From an uncultured Pseudomonadales bacterium (GTDB lineage: Bacteria; Pseudomonadota; Gammaproteobacteria; Pseudomonadales; Pseudohongiellaceae), in the NCBI GenBank assembly GCA_943789335.1, contig CALSTS010000010.1:62001-126000 (forward strand): a stretch of 64,000 nucleotides of DNA, in the 5' to 3' direction. The position numbers and the translations under genes are program-made. Below the pieces are notes generated by a model that saw only the letters and a program-made list of their open reading frames with translations, was not told the origin of the DNA and did not search any database. Shown piece after piece: positions 41,666 through 49,861 of the stretch (its first letter is position 1; each line of letters starts with the position of its first letter).

Positions 41666-41667
41666 TT

Positions 41668-42474
41668 TTAATTTAGCAAACGCTCATCTGCAGGCAGCAC
41701 TTCGGAAATTTTCTTCGCTGCTGCCTGCAAGCTTGGAATTAACTCTTCTCTCAAGCGCTTCTTATCCATCTTTTGTGGTTGTGAACTAATATTGATTGCC
41801 GCCAAGGCTTTGCCTTGTTTATTGATTATCGGCACTGAGACAGAACATAGTCCAATTTCAAGCTCTTGATTCACCACAGAATAGCCCTGTTTTCTAGCCA
41901 ACAATACTTCATCTAGAATAGATGTATGATCTGTAAGTGTTTGTTTTGTATATTTTTCTATTTCAGAAGACTTGATGAAATTTTCAATTTCTGTATCAGG
42001 TAACTCGGCCAGCATTACCCTCCCCATTGAAGTGCTAATCGCCGATAGCCGCGTTCCGATATGCAAACTAACCGACATTATCTGCTGTGTAAGACTGCGT
42101 GCTATATAAACTATATCAGGTAAATCAAGTACTGAAACGGAACAGGATTCGCATGTCTTCTCACTTACTTCTCTAATATAGGGTTGAATCAATTCTATTA
42201 GAGGTTGAGAACTTAAATAGGCAAAGCCTAAATTTAGGACTTTGGGCGATAACCAAAAAAGCTTGCCATCAGTCTCGACATACCCCAAGGCATGTAGTGT
42301 ATGCAAAAACCTTCTAGCGGTCGCACGAGCTAAATTAGTATGCCTCGCGACCTCAGTAAGACTGAGCTTGCAGCGGTTTTTATCAAAGCAGCTAATCACT
42401 GCCAATCCACGCTCTAATGAGGTAACATAATCCTTATTGTCAGCCCCGATAACGCTTGACTTATTTGTGCTCAT
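41668..42474 (-). CDS. IclR-family transcriptional regulator (PcaR/PcaU/PobR-like)
   Basis: A 268-residue regulator with an N-terminal winged helix-turn-helix (about residues 14-75, LTEVARHTNLARATARRFL) and a C-terminal ligand-binding domain typical of IclR proteins, with SVSLHIGTRLSAISTSMGRV in pieces and EIGLCSVSVPI. The N-terminal region resembles regulators of the 3-oxoadipate pathway. It is divergent from hapC, and the shared 193-bp gap holds an operator-like triple site also found before the hydroxyquinol operon. It probably controls both operons and itself; activator or repressor cannot be told. Confidence 0.9.
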   Translation of the reverse strand: MSTNKSSVIGADNKDYVTSLERGLAVISCFDKNRCKLSLTEVARHTNLARATARRFLHTLHALGYVETDGKLFWLSPKVLNLGFAYLSSQPLIELIQPYIREVSEKTCESCSVSVLDLPDIVYIARSLTQQIMSVSLHIGTRLSAISTSMGRVMLAELPDTEIENFIKSSEIEKYTKQTLTDHTSILDEVLLARKQGYSVVNQELEIGLCSVSVPIINKQGKALAAINISSQPQKMDKKRLREELIPSLQAAAKKISEVLPADERLLN

Positions 42475-42496
42475 TTAGCATCATCTTTTGTATTGA

Positions 42497-42531
42497 GTTC
42501 GCAGTGAGTAACATTAGTTCGCTATATGAAC
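42497..42531. promoter_or_regulatory. Three-half-site operator between the IclR gene and hapC
   Basis: GTTCGC at 42497, GTTCGC at 42517 and GAAC at 42528 give offsets 0, +20 and +31, identical to the site at 39177-39211. The site is close to the regulator start and about 140 bp before hapC, which suits autoregulation plus activation of hapC. Confidence 0.6.
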
Positions 42532-42667
42532 TTTGTCAAGAAATAAGAGTAGCTTACCGGGAATGTTTATTATTGATCCCTGTCAATGCAGAGAGAGATA
42601 TACTGATTTAACTTAGCCAGACAAGAAAGTAACCATTTAAAGAGAAATTTAATACAGGAGAGTAAGT

Positions 42668-43168
42668 ATGTCTGTGGAATATAAAACAACGTTTGCATCC
42701 ATTGATAATTTCAATAAAGGCGGCGTGCAGATGGTCAGCGGCAACATCAAAGACTATGTCTTCTCTAATGTCTATGAAGTTGCAGCAAATGCAGCTCCTT
42801 ATGAGCGTGTCGTCGTAGCTAAAAATTTGGTCTACACATTAGAATCCTGTCGCGCTGAGGGAGAGTCACCATGGTACAGCTGCGCTCATGACGAATTTGC
42901 AATCGCTTTTGATTATGACGTTGAAGTGCACTACATCAAAATGGATGACACCAGCTTTATTGACGATGAGAAAGATGGCTCATTTCGCTTAGATGGCAAG
43001 CCTGCTGGTCAATACATGGGTAAAATTACTTTAAATCGTGGTCATCAAGCACTACTACCTGAAAAGGTTGCTTATTCCTTTAAAGCGGCCAAACCGGCGA
43101 CTTTAGTTCTGCAAGCCATATTAGGCGATGAATCTACTGAAAAATGGAGCGACATCTGTCTCACCTAA
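42668..43168 (+). CDS. hapC: Hydroquinone 1,2-dioxygenase small subunit (HapC/PnpC type)
   Basis: The 166-residue product matches in size and gene position the small subunit of two-component hydroquinone dioxygenases (HapC of 4-hydroxyacetophenone and PnpC of p-nitrophenol degradation). Visible patterns are YEVAANAAPYERVVVAKNL in part, a WYSCAHDEFAIAFDYDVEVHY region in pieces, and GQYMGKITLNRGHQALLP. It has a cupin-like beta structure without the iron ligands, which lie in the large subunit. A GGAG site lies before the ATG. The next gene, 68 bp on, is the large subunit. Confidence 0.85.
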   Translation: MSVEYKTTFASIDNFNKGGVQMVSGNIKDYVFSNVYEVAANAAPYERVVVAKNLVYTLESCRAEGESPWYSCAHDEFAIAFDYDVEVHYIKMDDTSFIDDEKDGSFRLDGKPAGQYMGKITLNRGHQALLPEKVAYSFKAAKPATLVLQAILGDESTEKWSDICLT

Positions 43169-43236
43169 GCTATTGACTTTAATTACCAAAAGAATACATT
43201 AGCAACATATAACGATAGAAAAATAGGAATATTTCA

Positions 43237-44211
43237 ATGACAAATTTAACAGCTGCAGTAAACAACGAACAAACCGGCTACCAGAACTTTTCTGCCGGCA
43301 GCTTTACTTTTCGCCGTGATGAGTATTTTGCTTATATTGACTACCCTGATGGCGAATATGTAATGCCAATTGACGCCTTTTTGAAAGCGCTAATGCGTGA
43401 TATAGCATGGGGCTTTTTCTACGGCACAGTCAACTTTGATGACGTATTTGGTACGACAAACCATTACGGTAATGTCGACATGTTTATTGGTTCTATGAAC
43501 GAAGAATACGTCAATAATGGCAAAGACTTCTTGGAAAACTTCCCATCAGAACAGCTAATGGAGATTTTTCAGGCAATGTTGTCTGATTGGACTATTGAAG
43601 GCTTCGATCCTTTTGCGGCACCTCAAGAAACTGGCACTGCTTGGGGACCCAAAAACGGCAATAATGATGAGGCAATTTCACGTACTCGCCAAGTTGCTCA
43701 ACGTATGATCGGCATTCCAGGCGACACAGAAGTTCGCTCTGATGACACCGGCTATACTGTTAACAGACATTTCACAGATGTTGACCAATCACAGCCTGTG
43801 GTTGATGCCGAACCTGGTTTCGAAGATCAGATTCATGGTTTTAATCTTTGGGCGCATCTATCTAGATCAGATGTGACTTGGAACCCATCAATTGTTTCCA
43901 TTTGCAAACAAAGCCTACTTTGCCCTACTACCGAAGAATACATACTTCCTGTAGAGCACGGTAATGATCGAGTAGAATGGTTCGTACAGGTGTCTGATGA
44001 GATTATCTGGGACATTAAAGATGGAGCAAGCAGTAAGCCACGCGCTTCTTTGGTAATGCGAGCTGGAGATGTAGCCTGCATGCCTGCCGACATCCGCCAT
44101 CAGGGTTACTCACCTAAACGTTCAATGTTGATTGTTTGGGAAAATGGCTCGCCTGAAATTATGGAAAAAATTAAAGATGGAACTGTACCTAGAGTAGGTG
44201 TTGAGTTTTAA
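43237..44211 (+). CDS. hapD: Hydroquinone 1,2-dioxygenase large subunit (HapD/PnpD type)
   Basis: A 324-residue Fe(II) dioxygenase subunit that, with HapC, cleaves hydroquinone to 4-hydroxymuconic semialdehyde. His241, Asn243, Glu247 (EHGNDRVEWF) and His288 (DIRHQGY) have spacing 0, +2, +6 and +47. As I recall, this equals the iron ligands His256, Asn258, Glu262 and His303 of PnpD, and all four are conserved here. Length and neighbours (small subunit before, semialdehyde dehydrogenase and maleylacetate reductase after) also match. A strong terminator hairpin follows the stop. Confidence 0.88.
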   Translation: MTNLTAAVNNEQTGYQNFSAGSFTFRRDEYFAYIDYPDGEYVMPIDAFLKALMRDIAWGFFYGTVNFDDVFGTTNHYGNVDMFIGSMNEEYVNNGKDFLENFPSEQLMEIFQAMLSDWTIEGFDPFAAPQETGTAWGPKNGNNDEAISRTRQVAQRMIGIPGDTEVRSDDTGYTVNRHFTDVDQSQPVVDAEPGFEDQIHGFNLWAHLSRSDVTWNPSIVSICKQSLLCPTTEEYILPVEHGNDRVEWFVQVSDEIIWDIKDGASSKPRASLVMRAGDVACMPADIRHQGYSPKRSMLIVWENGSPEIMEKIKDGTVPRVGVEF

Positions 44212-44249
44212 AAAACTCTTAGACTAACAGTTAGGTTATGACTTCAAAT

Positions 44250-44284
44250 AGCTGCTGCTCAATTCTGAGCAGCAGCTTTTTTTC
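44250..44284 (+). terminator. Strong terminator hairpin between hapD and the dehydrogenase gene
   Basis: Perfect 11-bp arms AGCTGCTGCTC (44250-44260) and GAGCAGCAGCT (44267-44277) around a 6-base loop, followed by seven T. It should reduce expression of the downstream genes relative to hapCD unless they have another promoter. Confidence 0.88.
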
Positions 44285-44307
44285 TCAATCAATAAGCTTG
44301 GAACATT

Positions 44308-45777
44308 ATGAAAATTATCGACAAACTACTAATTAACGGTGAATGGGTAGACGGTGAAGCTGGCACTACCATTGACGTACTTAACCCTTATGACAATTCC
44401 CTGATTACTAAAATCGCAGAAGCAACCGAAGCTGATGTTGATAAAGCTGTGGCAGCAGCCAAAGCTGCTTTAGATGTATGGAAAGCTTTTAGCGCTTCAG
44501 AACGCGGCCACTTTTTATTAAAGTTAGCTGATAAAATTGAAGAACACGCCGAAGAACTTGCTCAAATTGAGACTATGGATACTGGCCATCCAATTCGTGA
44601 CACGCGCAATTTAGATGTGAAGCGTACTGCTTATTGCTTCCGTTATTTCGGCGGCATGGCTGATAAATTAGAAGGCTCAGTTATTCCGGTTGATTCGGGA
44701 TTCCTTAACTACATGGACCGCCAACCTATTGGTGTGGTTGGACAAATCGTACCATGGAATTTTCCATTAATGTTTACCAGCTGGAAGATGGCACCTGCTC
44801 TAGCAGCTGGCAATACCGTCGTCATTAAACCTGCTGAACTAACACCATTATCGACACTGCGTATCGCAGACTTGATGATGGAAGTTGGCATTCCCGCTGG
44901 CGTAGTAAACGTTCTTGTTGGAAAAGGCAGAATTGCCGGGCAACATATGGCTGAGCATGAAGATATTGGCAAAATTTGTTTTACTGGTTCTACTCCAGTT
45001 GGCCAAAAAATTATTGAAGCTTCTGCCAAAACCATTAAGAAAGTTCAATTGGAACTTGGCGGTAAGGGTGCAAACATTATTTTTGCAGATGCCAATATTC
45101 CTGCCGCTGTTGGCGGTTCTGCATTCGCTATTTTCCACAATCAAGGGCAAGCATGTATTGCTGGATCCCGTTTGATTATCCACGAAGATGTCGTTGACGA
45201 GTTCTTGGAAAAATTCACAGCTCTGGCTAAAAGCATCAAAGTTGGTGATCCAACTGATCCTGCTACTGAAATGGGTCCGCTAACCTCGCAGCGCCATCTT
45301 GAAACAGTATTAGAATATTGCGAAATAGCCAAAGAACAAGGTGGTGAATTCTTAACTGGAGGCCATCAGCCTGATGACGAAGTGCTTAAAAAAGGCTGCT
45401 TTGTTATGCCAACTATTGTTAGGTGCAAACCCACAGACAGAGTCTTCCACGAAGAAGTATTTGGCCCCTTTGTTGTTGTGACTACTTTTAAAACAGACGA
45501 AGAAGCAATGGAGCTAGCTAATGCAACTGAGTATGGTTTGGGCAGTGGTTTATGGACTAGCGATATTTCAAGAGCGCATAAATTTGCCCGCGAAATTCAT
45601 GCCGGCATGGTCTGGATTAACTGTTACAAGCGTGTAAACCCTGCAAGTCCTTTCGGTGGTGTTGGTCGCTCAGGCTATGGCCGTGAAATGGGCTTTGAGG
45701 CTATGCGTGAATATACTGTAGCTAAATCTATTTGGGTCAATGTTGACGCAAAAATTCCTCCATTTTATCCACGGTAA
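44308..45777 (+). CDS. hapE: 4-hydroxymuconic semialdehyde dehydrogenase (HapE/PnpE type)
   Basis: A 489-residue NAD(P)-dependent aldehyde dehydrogenase. It has the PWNFPLMF nucleotide motif, FTGSTPVGQKI, the catalytic Glu in LELGGKGANI and the catalytic Cys in FHNQGQACIAGSR. The C-terminal VNPASPFGGVGRSGYGRE is typical. In this context it should oxidise 4-hydroxymuconic semialdehyde to maleylacetate. Sequence alone only gives aldehyde dehydrogenase; the specific reaction is inferred from its place between hapCD and maleylacetate reductase. Confidence 0.87.
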   Translation: MKIIDKLLINGEWVDGEAGTTIDVLNPYDNSLITKIAEATEADVDKAVAAAKAALDVWKAFSASERGHFLLKLADKIEEHAEELAQIETMDTGHPIRDTRNLDVKRTAYCFRYFGGMADKLEGSVIPVDSGFLNYMDRQPIGVVGQIVPWNFPLMFTSWKMAPALAAGNTVVIKPAELTPLSTLRIADLMMEVGIPAGVVNVLVGKGRIAGQHMAEHEDIGKICFTGSTPVGQKIIEASAKTIKKVQLELGGKGANIIFADANIPAAVGGSAFAIFHNQGQACIAGSRLIIHEDVVDEFLEKFTALAKSIKVGDPTDPATEMGPLTSQRHLETVLEYCEIAKEQGGEFLTGGHQPDDEVLKKGCFVMPTIVRCKPTDRVFHEEVFGPFVVVTTFKTDEEAMELANATEYGLGSGLWTSDISRAHKFAREIHAGMVWINCYKRVNPASPFGGVGRSGYGREMGFEAMREYTVAKSIWVNVDAKIPPFYPR

Positions 45778-45829
45778 ATGCCGCATATTGGATGTATCGA
45801 GAAATAAATGGAACTGAGGTAAAGTCATA

Positions 45830-46891
45830 ATGCAATTTGTTTACCATCCAAATTCTCAACGTATCATTTTTGGTGCCGGCACTCTAAAGCAACTTCCAGA
45901 TGAAGTTGCTTTACTCGGCATCAAAAAGCCCATGATTATCTCTACAGAGTTTCAAAAAGACCTTGCAGTCTCAACGAAAGAGCTGCTTGGCGATAGTTTT
46001 GAAAGCAACATATTCGACCAAGCAGTCATGCATGTGCCCAGAGAATCAATTAATGCCATCATGTCAGACATAGAATCTAATGGTAACGATGGTTGCGTTT
46101 GTATGGGCGGTGGTTCAACGATTGGTTTAGGTAAAGCGGTTGCTTTAGAAACTGGATTGCCTTCAATCGTGGTACCTACAACATATGCTGGGTCAGAAAT
46201 GACCCCAATCTGGGGTATTACTGAAGATGGTGTAAAGACTACTGGTCGCGATGCCAAGGTGCTCGCTAGGACAGTGATTTATGACCCAGAATTAACGGTA
46301 ACACTACCAGATTTTCTTTCTGGACCAAGCGGAATTAATGCCATCGCACATTGTGTAGAGGCACTTTATGCTGAAAACAGAAATCCAGTTATTTCATTAA
46401 TGGCTGAAGAAGGCATCAAAGCACTAGCTGAAAGTTTGCCCGTAGTGGTTGTTGAATTAGATAATATGGAAGCCAGAAGCAAAGCGCTTTATGGTGCTTG
46501 GTTGTCTGGAACCGCTTTAGGAACTGTTGGGATGTCAATTCACCACAAACTTTGTCACACCTTGGGTGGATCTTTTAATTTGCCACATGCTGAAGTTCAC
46601 TCAGTGGTTATACCTCATGCTACTAAATACAATCAAGAGCATGCACCTGAAGCCATGCAAGCTATAGCGCGGGCCTTGAGCACGACGCCTGATGATGCTG
46701 CCGGCGCCCTTTTCGACTTATTAGGTAAAGTAGGCGCACCGACTACACTTGAAGAGATTGGCATGAAAGAAGAAGATTTAGATAAAGCAACAGAAATTGC
46801 TCTATCAAAACCTTATTACAACCCTCGTGAAGTGACTAAAGAAGGTGTAAGAGCACTTCTACAGAATGCCTTTACTGGTACTCGCCCCTAA
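45830..46891 (+). CDS. hapF: Maleylacetate reductase (HapF/PnpF type)
   Basis: Maleylacetate reductase reduces maleylacetate to 3-oxoadipate with NAD(P)H, joining the hydroquinone and hydroxyquinol routes. The 353-residue protein is of the iron-alcohol-dehydrogenase-like family. It shows MQFVYHPNSQRIIFGAG at the start, the nucleotide motif GGGSTIGLGKAVAL, PTTYAGSEMTPIWGIT in part, and the metal-region histidines IHHKLCHTLGGSFNLPHAEVH in pieces. It follows hapE by 52 bp. The family start and the GSEMTP motif strongly favour maleylacetate reductase over other alcohol dehydrogenases. Confidence 0.9.
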   Translation: MQFVYHPNSQRIIFGAGTLKQLPDEVALLGIKKPMIISTEFQKDLAVSTKELLGDSFESNIFDQAVMHVPRESINAIMSDIESNGNDGCVCMGGGSTIGLGKAVALETGLPSIVVPTTYAGSEMTPIWGITEDGVKTTGRDAKVLARTVIYDPELTVTLPDFLSGPSGINAIAHCVEALYAENRNPVISLMAEEGIKALAESLPVVVVELDNMEARSKALYGAWLSGTALGTVGMSIHHKLCHTLGGSFNLPHAEVHSVVIPHATKYNQEHAPEAMQAIARALSTTPDDAAGALFDLLGKVGAPTTLEEIGMKEEDLDKATEIALSKPYYNPREVTKEGVRALLQNAFTGTRP

Positions 46892-46989
46892 AAAACGTTT
46901 TACACAAGGCAGGCTTCTAATTTAAGTTTGATTAAGGCGCTTTTATCCCCATTTAAGTGCAAAGTAAGGAAGGTAGGAAAGCTGTACTC

Positions 46990-47367
46990 ATGAGACGCTG
47001 GCACGAAGAAAGAAATGTTCCTCCATACGGCACTGAACTCTGCAAAGTTGACGATATATTACCGGGAAACACCAGAGAAGCTAGTTTTTCGACAGAATCA
47101 AAATACCCCTTCAATCTTTTTATCTATAACGATGAAGGCATACTACGTTGTTATTTAAACCGCTGCCCGCATTTTCAAATAAAGCTTAACCTTGACCCTG
47201 GTCGATTTCTTAATCTTGATCGCACTATGTTTATGTGCCAACACCATATGGGAAAGTTCAGGCTACATGATGGTTTTTGTACCGAAGGACCTCCCCAAGG
47301 AAGCAAACTGGAAAGTGTTCCAATTGATGTGAAAGAAGGAATAGCTTATCTTGGAAATCCAGAATAG
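46990..47367 (+). CDS. Rieske [2Fe-2S] domain protein
   Basis: A small soluble protein (125 residues from ATG 46990) with a Rieske-type signature: CPHFQIKLN, then MCQHHMGKF, giving C-x-H and C-x2-H pairs about 27 residues apart. The frame is open from a GTG at 46957, adding 11 residues, and the start is uncertain. It has no oxygenase catalytic domain, so it should be an electron carrier. It lies inside the hydroquinone operon between maleylacetate reductase and a Dabb protein. A role in keeping the Fe(II) dioxygenase reduced is a guess. Confidence 0.72.
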   Translation: MRRWHEERNVPPYGTELCKVDDILPGNTREASFSTESKYPFNLFIYNDEGILRCYLNRCPHFQIKLNLDPGRFLNLDRTMFMCQHHMGKFRLHDGFCTEGPPQGSKLESVPIDVKEGIAYLGNPE

Positions 47368-47410
47368 TTAAATATATTCAATAAGTTAATAGGGTTAATT
47401 AAAGTATATT

Positions 47411-47704
47411 ATGATTAAACATATTGTGAGTTGGAAAGTTGATAAACCAGATATGAGCAAGAAATATTGCGATGACGCTGCAGAATTATTGCAACAGATG
47501 CGCGAACAGATTACTGGACTCCTCAGTCTAGAAGTCAATGCAGATGTCAGCCGTATCGTCAGTTCTGCAGATATAGTACTGTATTCTGAATTTGAAAACT
47601 GGGATGCTCTGAATCATTACAATCAGCATCCTCTGCACCTAAAATTTAAAGACTATCTAGGCCCATATATAGTCGAACGACGTATGGCTGATTACGAAAT
47701 ATAA
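47411..47704 (+). CDS. Dabb (stress-responsive alpha/beta barrel) domain protein
   Basis: A 97-residue dimeric ferredoxin-like barrel protein of the Dabb family: MIKHIVSWKVDKPD at the N-terminus, ITGLLSLEVNADV, DIVLYSEFENWDALNHYNQHPLH in pieces, and the C-terminal VERRMADYEI. Family members bind small hydrophobic or aromatic molecules; the plant olivetolic acid cyclase is one. Ends 9 bp before the thiolase start, so it is clearly in the operon. Its role in hydroquinone catabolism is not known to me. Confidence 0.85.
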   Translation: MIKHIVSWKVDKPDMSKKYCDDAAELLQQMREQITGLLSLEVNADVSRIVSSADIVLYSEFENWDALNHYNQHPLHLKFKDYLGPYIVERRMADYEI

Positions 47705-47713
47705 GGACTCATT

Positions 47714-48919
47714 ATGACTGACGCATATATTTGCGATGCAATTCGCACTCCTTTTGGACGTTACGGTGGCACTTTATCATCGGTCCGAGCTGACGATCTT
47801 GGTGCTGCTCCTCTGAAAGCGCTGATGCAAAGAAACCCTAACGTCGATTGGCAAGCTGTTGATGATGTTATTTACGGATGCGCCAATCAGGCCGGCGAAG
47901 ATAACCGTAACGTAGGCAGAATGTCCTTGTTACTTGCGGGCTTCCCTGTTGAAGTCACTGGCACAACGATGAACCGCTTATGTGGATCCAGCCTTGATGC
48001 CATATCCACCGCCGCCAGAGCCATTAAATCCGGCGAAGCTCAGCTAATTGTTGCCGGGGGTGTGGAATCAATGTCGCGTGCCCCTTTCGTTATGGGCAAG
48101 GGCACAAATGCTTTTGCTCGCGATATGAAGCTAGAGGACACCACCATGGGCTGGCGCTTCATTAACCCGCAGCTCAAAGCTATGCATGGTGTTGAAACAA
48201 TGCCAGAAACGGCTGAAAATGTTGCTGAGCAATTCTCAATCAGTCGTGAAGACCAGGATGCTTTTGCACTACGTAGCCAGATACGTACTGCTGAAGCTCA
48301 AAGCTCTGGCCGTTTAGCTGAAGAAATTATTTCTGTATCCATTCCTCAACGTAAAGCTGACCCAATTATATTTGATACAGATGAGCATCCAAGGGCTAGC
48401 ACTACAATAGAAGCATTAACAAAATTGCGCCCAGTAGTACGTGAAAGTGGCACAATAACAGCTGGGAATGCTTCCGGTATCAATGATGGCGCAGCTGCAA
48501 TGATTATTGCCTCTGAAGCCGCGATTAAAAAATATGGTTTAACACCACGCGCCCGCATTGTTGCATCAACTACCGCGGGAGTTTCACCCTCTATAATGGG
48601 TTTTGCGCCAGCACCAGCGACTAAAAAGCTTTTAGCCTACACGGGATTAAGTATTGATCAAATGGATGTCATTGAACTCAATGAGGCTTTTGCAGCTCAA
48701 GCCTTAGCAGTCACGCGCGATTTAGGCCTAGTTGATGATGCAGCCCAGGTTAATCCAAATGGTGGCGCTATTTCTATTGGCCACCCTTTAGGTGCTAGCG
48801 GTGCACGCTTGGTCATTGCAGCCGTAAATCAGTTGCACCGCTCAAACGGCCGTTATGGCCTTTGTACTATGTGCATAGGTGTTGGCCAAGGCATTGCCTC
48901 TATCATAGAGAAGGTTTAA
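47714..48919 (+). CDS. pcaF: 3-oxoadipyl-CoA thiolase
   Basis: Thiolase that cleaves 3-oxoadipyl-CoA to succinyl-CoA and acetyl-CoA. The 401-residue protein has the acyl-binding Cys in MNRLCGSSLDAI, ITAGNASGINDGAAA, the catalytic His in ISIGHPLGASGARL and the C-terminal Cys in LCTMCIGVGQG. The N-terminus YICDAIRTPFGRYGG and the TTMNRLCGS pattern are those of PcaF/PaaJ proteins rather than general acetoacetyl-CoA thiolases. It ends the operon and completes the pathway. Confidence 0.9.
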   Translation: MTDAYICDAIRTPFGRYGGTLSSVRADDLGAAPLKALMQRNPNVDWQAVDDVIYGCANQAGEDNRNVGRMSLLLAGFPVEVTGTTMNRLCGSSLDAISTAARAIKSGEAQLIVAGGVESMSRAPFVMGKGTNAFARDMKLEDTTMGWRFINPQLKAMHGVETMPETAENVAEQFSISREDQDAFALRSQIRTAEAQSSGRLAEEIISVSIPQRKADPIIFDTDEHPRASTTIEALTKLRPVVRESGTITAGNASGINDGAAAMIIASEAAIKKYGLTPRARIVASTTAGVSPSIMGFAPAPATKKLLAYTGLSIDQMDVIELNEAFAAQALAVTRDLGLVDDAAQVNPNGGAISIGHPLGASGARLVIAAVNQLHRSNGRYGLCTMCIGVGQGIASIIEKV

Positions 48920-48934
48920 AACAGTGAATATATA

Positions 48935-48961
48935 AAAAAGGAGTCTAAGGACCCTTTTTTG
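48935..48961 (+). terminator. Terminator of the hydroquinone operon
   Basis: AAAAAAGG and CCTTTTTT flank a short inner stem GTC/GAC with one bulged A, ending in a T run. It follows the thiolase stop by 16 bases. Confidence 0.75.
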
Positions 48962-48982
48962 TTTCTCTTTCAACCAGATAAA

Positions 48983-49013
48983 AAAAAAGGCCTCACTCCG
49001 TGAGACCTTTTTA
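48983..49013 (-). terminator. Terminator of the A-MBL-B module
   Basis: AAAAAGG-C-CTCAC and GTGAG-A-CCTTTTT form a long stem around TCC, with A run and T run on the two sides, so it can act in both directions. The minus-strand module ends at 49069. Confidence 0.78.
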
Positions 49014-49068
49014 ATACTTTCTGAATATAAGTAGCTATTAATCAGCTACTAACCGGCATACATAACAC

Positions 49069-49851
49069 TTACATACCACAGGGGCGAGGATCCCATGCGC
49101 TACGATCATTATCACGTCTGTAGTGAGAACTGGTAATGAAATCAGTATTCAAGTATTCAGGATCATGAACGATAGTTGTAAATACCGCCCAATCATTACC
49201 ATTTGGATCAGCAAATACATCAACGTATTCAGTGACTGTAGCATTCGCACTCACTGGTGCGCCGTTTGAACGCAACCATGCCGCAGTTAAGTGACTGGTC
49301 TCAATTTTCATAGAGCCGTTTCGAAGATCATCAGTCGACCTGGAAAACCCAGCAAAACCAATTGGTAAAGCCGCATCATATTCCCAGCTAGCCATAGAAT
49401 AACCTTGCAAACTGCTAGGCGTGTTTTCTGGCGCGGGCTCATTAAAAATAAAGCGGCGAGTCTGCTGACCATAATCAGTTTCTAATCTGACTACTGAATC
49501 AGATTCCCATTCAATCCGAAGCCGTTGCGGTTGGCGCATAACACCTGCAGCACCATAGGCAAGACATGAGCCTATCATGGATTCATCCCAAGCTTGACCT
49601 ACTTCACGGGCACGATCATTGTAGGGAATACTAGTAAAATCTCCTTTTTCAGCCACTCGCATACGCCATAACCAATCTTCGTTGACGATGGCGACCCATT
49701 GTCCTTCAAGTCTGTCTAAATTTATTGGAGCAGCATCTTGAGGAGCTGGTGGTGGACCAGGAGGCGGACCGCCACGTTGAGCAACAGCAGACGTAGCTAA
49801 TACTGTCATACCTAGAAAAGCGGCAACTTTGGTAAATGTTCTTAATTTCAT
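49069..49851 (-). CDS. Secreted protein B of the A-MBL-B module (uncharacterised)
   Basis: A 260-residue protein with a signal peptide (AVAQ at residues 22-25), then a Pro/Gly-rich linker (GGPPPGPPPAP) and a beta-rich domain. Key features are GQWVAIVNEDWLWRM, RLRIEWESDSVVRLETDYG in pieces, LQGYSMASWEY and a late TTIVHDPEYLNTDF. It resembles protein A of this module along its length (same NEDW, GYS/GFS, RNG and DP-YL signatures). No enzyme motif is visible. It ends the module, with good AGGAG before its ATG. I do not recognise a named family. Confidence 0.8.
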   Translation of the reverse strand: MKLRTFTKVAAFLGMTVLATSAVAQRGGPPPGPPPAPQDAAPINLDRLEGQWVAIVNEDWLWRMRVAEKGDFTSIPYNDRAREVGQAWDESMIGSCLAYGAAGVMRQPQRLRIEWESDSVVRLETDYGQQTRRFIFNEPAPENTPSSLQGYSMASWEYDAALPIGFAGFSRSTDDLRNGSMKIETSHLTAAWLRSNGAPVSANATVTEYVDVFADPNGNDWAVFTTIVHDPEYLNTDFITSSHYRRDNDRSAWDPRPCGM

Positions 49852-49861
49852 TGTTATACTC

